A DNA stretch of 64,000 nt, from the NCBI RefSeq assembly GCF_009650765.1, contig NZ_CP045740.1, forward strand, positions 1,860,001 through 1,924,000, read 5' to 3'. The stretch is from Streptomyces sp. SUK 48. GTDB taxonomy: Bacteria; Actinomycetota; Actinomycetes; Streptomycetales; Streptomycetaceae. Each line of letters starts with the position of its first letter. The stretch's first letter is position 1. Under the pieces are notes generated by a model that was not told the DNA's origin, did not search any database, and saw only the letters and a program-made list of their open reading frames with translations. Of this stretch, positions 61,546 through 64,000 are shown piece by piece. A program made the position numbers and the translations under genes.

Positions 61546-62880
61546 TCAGGCCGTGGCCGACTCCTCCGCGACCGGGTCCCGCGCGGGCAGGCTGTCCATG
61601 AAGGAGCTGACCGAGAAGACCGCGCGGCCGGGTCCGGGCGGGCCGTAGCCGGGCGGGGAGGACAGCCCGAAGTCCTCCATCGTCTGCCGGTACGCCTGGA
61701 GCAGCCGGATGTGGTACTCCAGCGGCGCGCCCTGCGGGTTGGCCTTGCCGAGCGGGGTGGTCGGCTCCGGGCACCAGGTGGTGAAGCGGGGCGTGATGCC
61801 GTGCGACATGAAGAAGCGCAGGCCCTCGGTGGTGGACGCGATCGCCTCGTCGACGGTGGTGAAGCCGAAGGGCTCCGCCATCTCCACGCCCGCCACGAAG
61901 TTGGGGATCACATTGCGCGCGCCGAAGATCTCGGCGGAGTCCAGAATCCGCTTGTGCCACTCGTCGCGGCCTACGTAGCGCTCCTTGCCGGGGCAGTACA
62001 GCTCGAACAGCCGGCGGTCCCACACCTCGAAGTTGGGGTGGTAGATCTGCACGCCGTAGTCCTTGAACCGCTGCACGTCGTCCTTGGGCAGCGCCTGGGC
62101 GACGACCTTGCCGATCCAGCGGCCCGGGAAGCGCTCCTCGATGGCCTTGGCGTAGTGGCCGTAGAAGTCGGCCTCGTCGCGCCCGGCGACCGTCTTGGTG
62201 ATGGCGCCGCCGGTGAGCGTGTAGGCGGTGGACGCCTTCTGGGTGTCGTACCGGTCGATGATCTCCAGGGCTTCCAGGACCTCTTCCACGTCCTTGACGC
62301 CCGTGTACGGCCGCCCCGCCGCCTTGTGCTGGCGCCAGTTGTGGTTGATGTCGCAGTACTGGCACTCCTCCTTGGCGCCGAAGTACTGGCAGACCCGGAA
62401 GACGGTCAGATAGATCAGGTAGCCCCACTGGATGGTGGGCGCGACCTCCATCACGGACTTCCCGTTGGAGAGGGTGTGCCGGTAGTACTCCGGCATCGGC
62501 GGCACCCCGACGTCGGCGATGCGCTTGCCGTCGAGGTAGAGGCCGAGCACCCCCTGGTCGTCGGCGGCGACCCGGTAGGGGGAGGCGGGGTTCACCCGTA
62601 CGGAGACAACCGTACGGCGCAGGTCGTACGGCCCGCCGGTGAGGATGATCTCCTCCGGGGGCCGGCGCAGCGCGGCCTCGCCCAGCTCGGGCAGGGTGCC
62701 GTGGTCGAAGGAGAAGATGAAGTAGGACTTCGGCTTGACGTCCCCGCCCTCGTTGTCGCTCAGGGCGGATCTGTCGAAGGCGACACCGCCGCGGAGCAGG
62801 TCCTCCTTGAAGACGGCTTCCCGCGGCACGTGCGGGAAGCGCTCCATCAGATCCTCGACCAGTGCGGTGCGAGTGCCCAT
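61546..62880 (-). CDS. radical SAM protein with unusual CX8CX2C cluster motif
   Basis: This 444-residue protein has a radical-SAM-like barrel but its cluster cysteines are Cys164, Cys173 and Cys176 (VCQYFGAKEECQYCDIN), i.e. CX8CX2C, instead of CX3CX2C. Later signatures are TLTGGAITKT (GGE-like region), YGVQIYHPNFEVWD and GVEMAEPFGFTTVDEAI, all consistent with SAM binding in the barrel. The N-terminal ~140 residues form a separate domain. Both strands of evidence suggest a real enzyme of unknown reaction. The gene is monocistronic or pairs with the dehydrogenase downstream. No gene symbol can be given. Confidence 0.78.
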   Translation of the reverse strand: MGTRTALVEDLMERFPHVPREAVFKEDLLRGGVAFDRSALSDNEGGDVKPKSYFIFSFDHGTLPELGEAALRRPPEEIILTGGPYDLRRTVVSVRVNPASPYRVAADDQGVLGLYLDGKRIADVGVPPMPEYYRHTLSNGKSVMEVAPTIQWGYLIYLTVFRVCQYFGAKEECQYCDINHNWRQHKAAGRPYTGVKDVEEVLEALEIIDRYDTQKASTAYTLTGGAITKTVAGRDEADFYGHYAKAIEERFPGRWIGKVVAQALPKDDVQRFKDYGVQIYHPNFEVWDRRLFELYCPGKERYVGRDEWHKRILDSAEIFGARNVIPNFVAGVEMAEPFGFTTVDEAIASTTEGLRFFMSHGITPRFTTWCPEPTTPLGKANPQGAPLEYHIRLLQAYRQTMEDFGLSSPPGYGPPGPGRAVFSVSSFMDSLPARDPVAEESATA

Positions 62881-62993
62881 CCGTATGTCTCCTCCCGGCT
62901 CAGGCGTACCGCCCCACCGTATGCCCCCGGCCCGGGCGGATCGGTGCCGGGTCCCGCGGGCGCGTCCGGGAGGGGTTCCCTCGCGGTCCGGGG

Positions 62994-64000
62994 TCAGGCC
63001 ATCCGGTCCAGCGTGTCCGGGTCGACGGCGTGGCGCAGTGCCTCGCCGGCCGCCAGCCGCGCGGCCTCCTCGACCACCACCCGGCCGAGCCGGGCCACCT
63101 CGTTGCCCTGGGAGCCGGCCAGGTGCGGGGTGACGAAGGCGCCCGGCAGGTCGTACAGCGGGGAGCCGGCGGGCAGCGGTTCGGGGTCGGTGACGTCGAG
63201 GACGGCGCGCAGGCGCCCGGTGCGCACCTCGGCGGCCAGCGCGTCATGGTCGACGAGGGAGCCGCGCGCGGTGTTGAGGAGCACCGCCCCGGTGGGCATC
63301 AGGGCCAGCTCGCGGGCGCCGATCAGGTGCCGGGTCGCGGGGGTGGCGGGGGCGTGCAGGGTGACGATGTCGCTGGTGCGCAGCAGGTCGTCCAGCGGCA
63401 GCAGCGGCACCCCGAGGCGCCCGGCCCCGGCGGCGTCCACGGTGGGGTCGGCGAGGGCGACGGCGAGGTCGTGCGGGCGCAGCAGCGCGATCAGCCGGCG
63501 GCCGATGCGGGAGGCTCCGACGACGCCCACGCGGCGGCCGTGGTTGCCGAGGCCGGGGAGGATCGCGCCGCGGGGGAAGCCCCGGCGCTCGCGCAGCTCC
63601 TCGCGCAGCGCGAAGACGTCCTTGCCGGTGAGCAGGATCATGGCGAGGGCGTACTCGGCGACGGGCAGCGCGTTGGCGTCGGCGGCCGAGGAGACGAGGA
63701 TGCCGCGCCGCCACACCTCGGCGGTGGTGAACCCCTTGACCGACCCGGCCGCGTGCAGCACGGCGCGCAGCTTCGGGGCGCCGTCCAGGGCGGCCGCGTC
63801 CAGGCGGGGGCAGCCCCAGCCGGTGACGAGGACCTCGGCGCGGGCGAGGGCGTCGCGGACCCGGGGCGCGGTGAAGTCGTGGGCCACCAGGGCGGGATCG
63901 AGGTCCAGATGGGCGCGCAGACGGGCGAGGAGGCCGGGCGGGAAGACGTACGGCACGTTTTCGGCCGCCATCGCGAGCACGGCCGGCGGGCGCTCGGGCA
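62994..64000 (-). CDS. D-isomer-specific 2-hydroxyacid dehydrogenase (5' partial)
   Basis: This NAD-dependent dehydrogenase of the D-2-hydroxyacid family has its start beyond the window; the frame is open to 64000 (PERPPAVLAMAAEN). The Rossmann glycine motif reads VGVVGASRIGRRLIALLRPHD. Further family motifs are the substrate Arg in LLNTARGSLVDHDAL, the Glu in DVTDPEPLP and the His in FVTPHLAGSQGNE. It reduces a 2-oxo acid or oxidises the D-hydroxy acid. In the second glycine-rich motif (GxGxxG) the middle Gly is Ser (GASRIG), a tolerated change. The 113-base gap to the radical SAM gene leaves linkage open. Confidence 0.9.
   Translation of the reverse strand, partial: PERPPAVLAMAAENVPYVFPPGLLARLRAHLDLDPALVAHDFTAPRVRDALARAEVLVTGWGCPRLDAAALDGAPKLRAVLHAAGSVKGFTTAEVWRRGILVSSAADANALPVAEYALAMILLTGKDVFALREELRERRGFPRGAILPGLGNHGRRVGVVGASRIGRRLIALLRPHDLAVALADPTVDAAGAGRLGVPLLPLDDLLRTSDIVTLHAPATPATRHLIGARELALMPTGAVLLNTARGSLVDHDALAAEVRTGRLRAVLDVTDPEPLPAGSPLYDLPGAFVTPHLAGSQGNEVARLGRVVVEEAARLAAGEALRHAVDPDTLDRMA

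Noticed and set aside
1..64000. Search for tRNA, rRNA, insertion sequences and phage genes
   Set aside because: No cloverleaf-like sequence, transposase motif, terminal inverted repeat pair or phage structural gene was recognised by eye; short RNAs could still be missed.

Overview
The window is about 73% G+C. Long antisense shadow frames run along nearly every gene, GTG and TTG starts are common, and the gene families (PknG-type kinase, DUF2637, SpoIIE/HATPase regulators, LAL-type LuxR, secreted trypsin with an APxP propeptide) are those of a Streptomyces or close relative. I see no rRNA, tRNA, CRISPR array, insertion sequence or prophage gene. One partial gene is cut by each window edge.

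Left part (1-9.1 kb): a restriction-endonuclease-like protein with a zinc ribbon; two translationally coupled AMP-forming acyl-CoA synthetases divergent from a GAF-LuxR regulator; a large ATP-binding LuxR (LAL) regulator and a secreted trypsin whose upstream regions share a TTCCCTCA motif. Then 9.3-18.1 kb: a patatin-like lipase faces a five-gene, tightly overlapped minus-strand cluster of cytosolic trypsin, PknG-like kinase, vWA protein, four-helix GlnX-like membrane protein and membrane-anchored solute-binding protein. It reads as an outside-to-inside kinase signalling module.

Middle (18.4-31.8 kb): a lipoprotein deacetylase and an SRPBCC protein, both probably leaderless; a tandem repeat; a LysE exporter; then a purine catabolic block (XdhC, AzgA-type permease, three xanthine dehydrogenase subunits, divergent PucR). 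A TPR protein behind a Rex-like box, a DUF2231 membrane protein and a GntR regulator follow. From 32 to 46 kb: a DUF2637 gene broken by a one-base frameshift, an anti-sigma-type ATPase, pyruvate oxidase, a repeat-rich degenerate PP2C, a TrmB/LuxR regulator, a secreted SGNH lipase, a PPOX flavin protein, a hydrolase/TetR pair with a clear triple-arm operator, an alkylation repair pair (Ogt and Ada-AlkA), and a GNAT acetyltransferase behind a 21-codon leader ORF and hairpin.

Right part (46-64 kb): a membrane SpoIIE phosphatase/HATPase regulator, RsgA with an upstream 23-codon ORF, a HEAT-repeat pseudogene, and a 590-bp AT-richer gap. Next comes the most unusual locus, a five-gene coupled operon (51418-56934): an HMGL-type aldolase, an alpha/beta hydrolase lacking its catalytic residues, an isopropylmalate-dehydrogenase/CinA fusion, an RraA-like aldolase and a DUF6282 hydrolase. 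It is followed by a convergent LysR regulator, an MFS exporter and a 4-oxalocrotonate tautomerase. I take this to be an undescribed small-molecule pathway; its substrate cannot be read from sequence. The window ends with a membrane protein joining a sigma-like domain to a cellulose-binding module, a radical SAM protein with an atypical CX8CX2C cluster, and a 2-hydroxyacid dehydrogenase cut by the edge.
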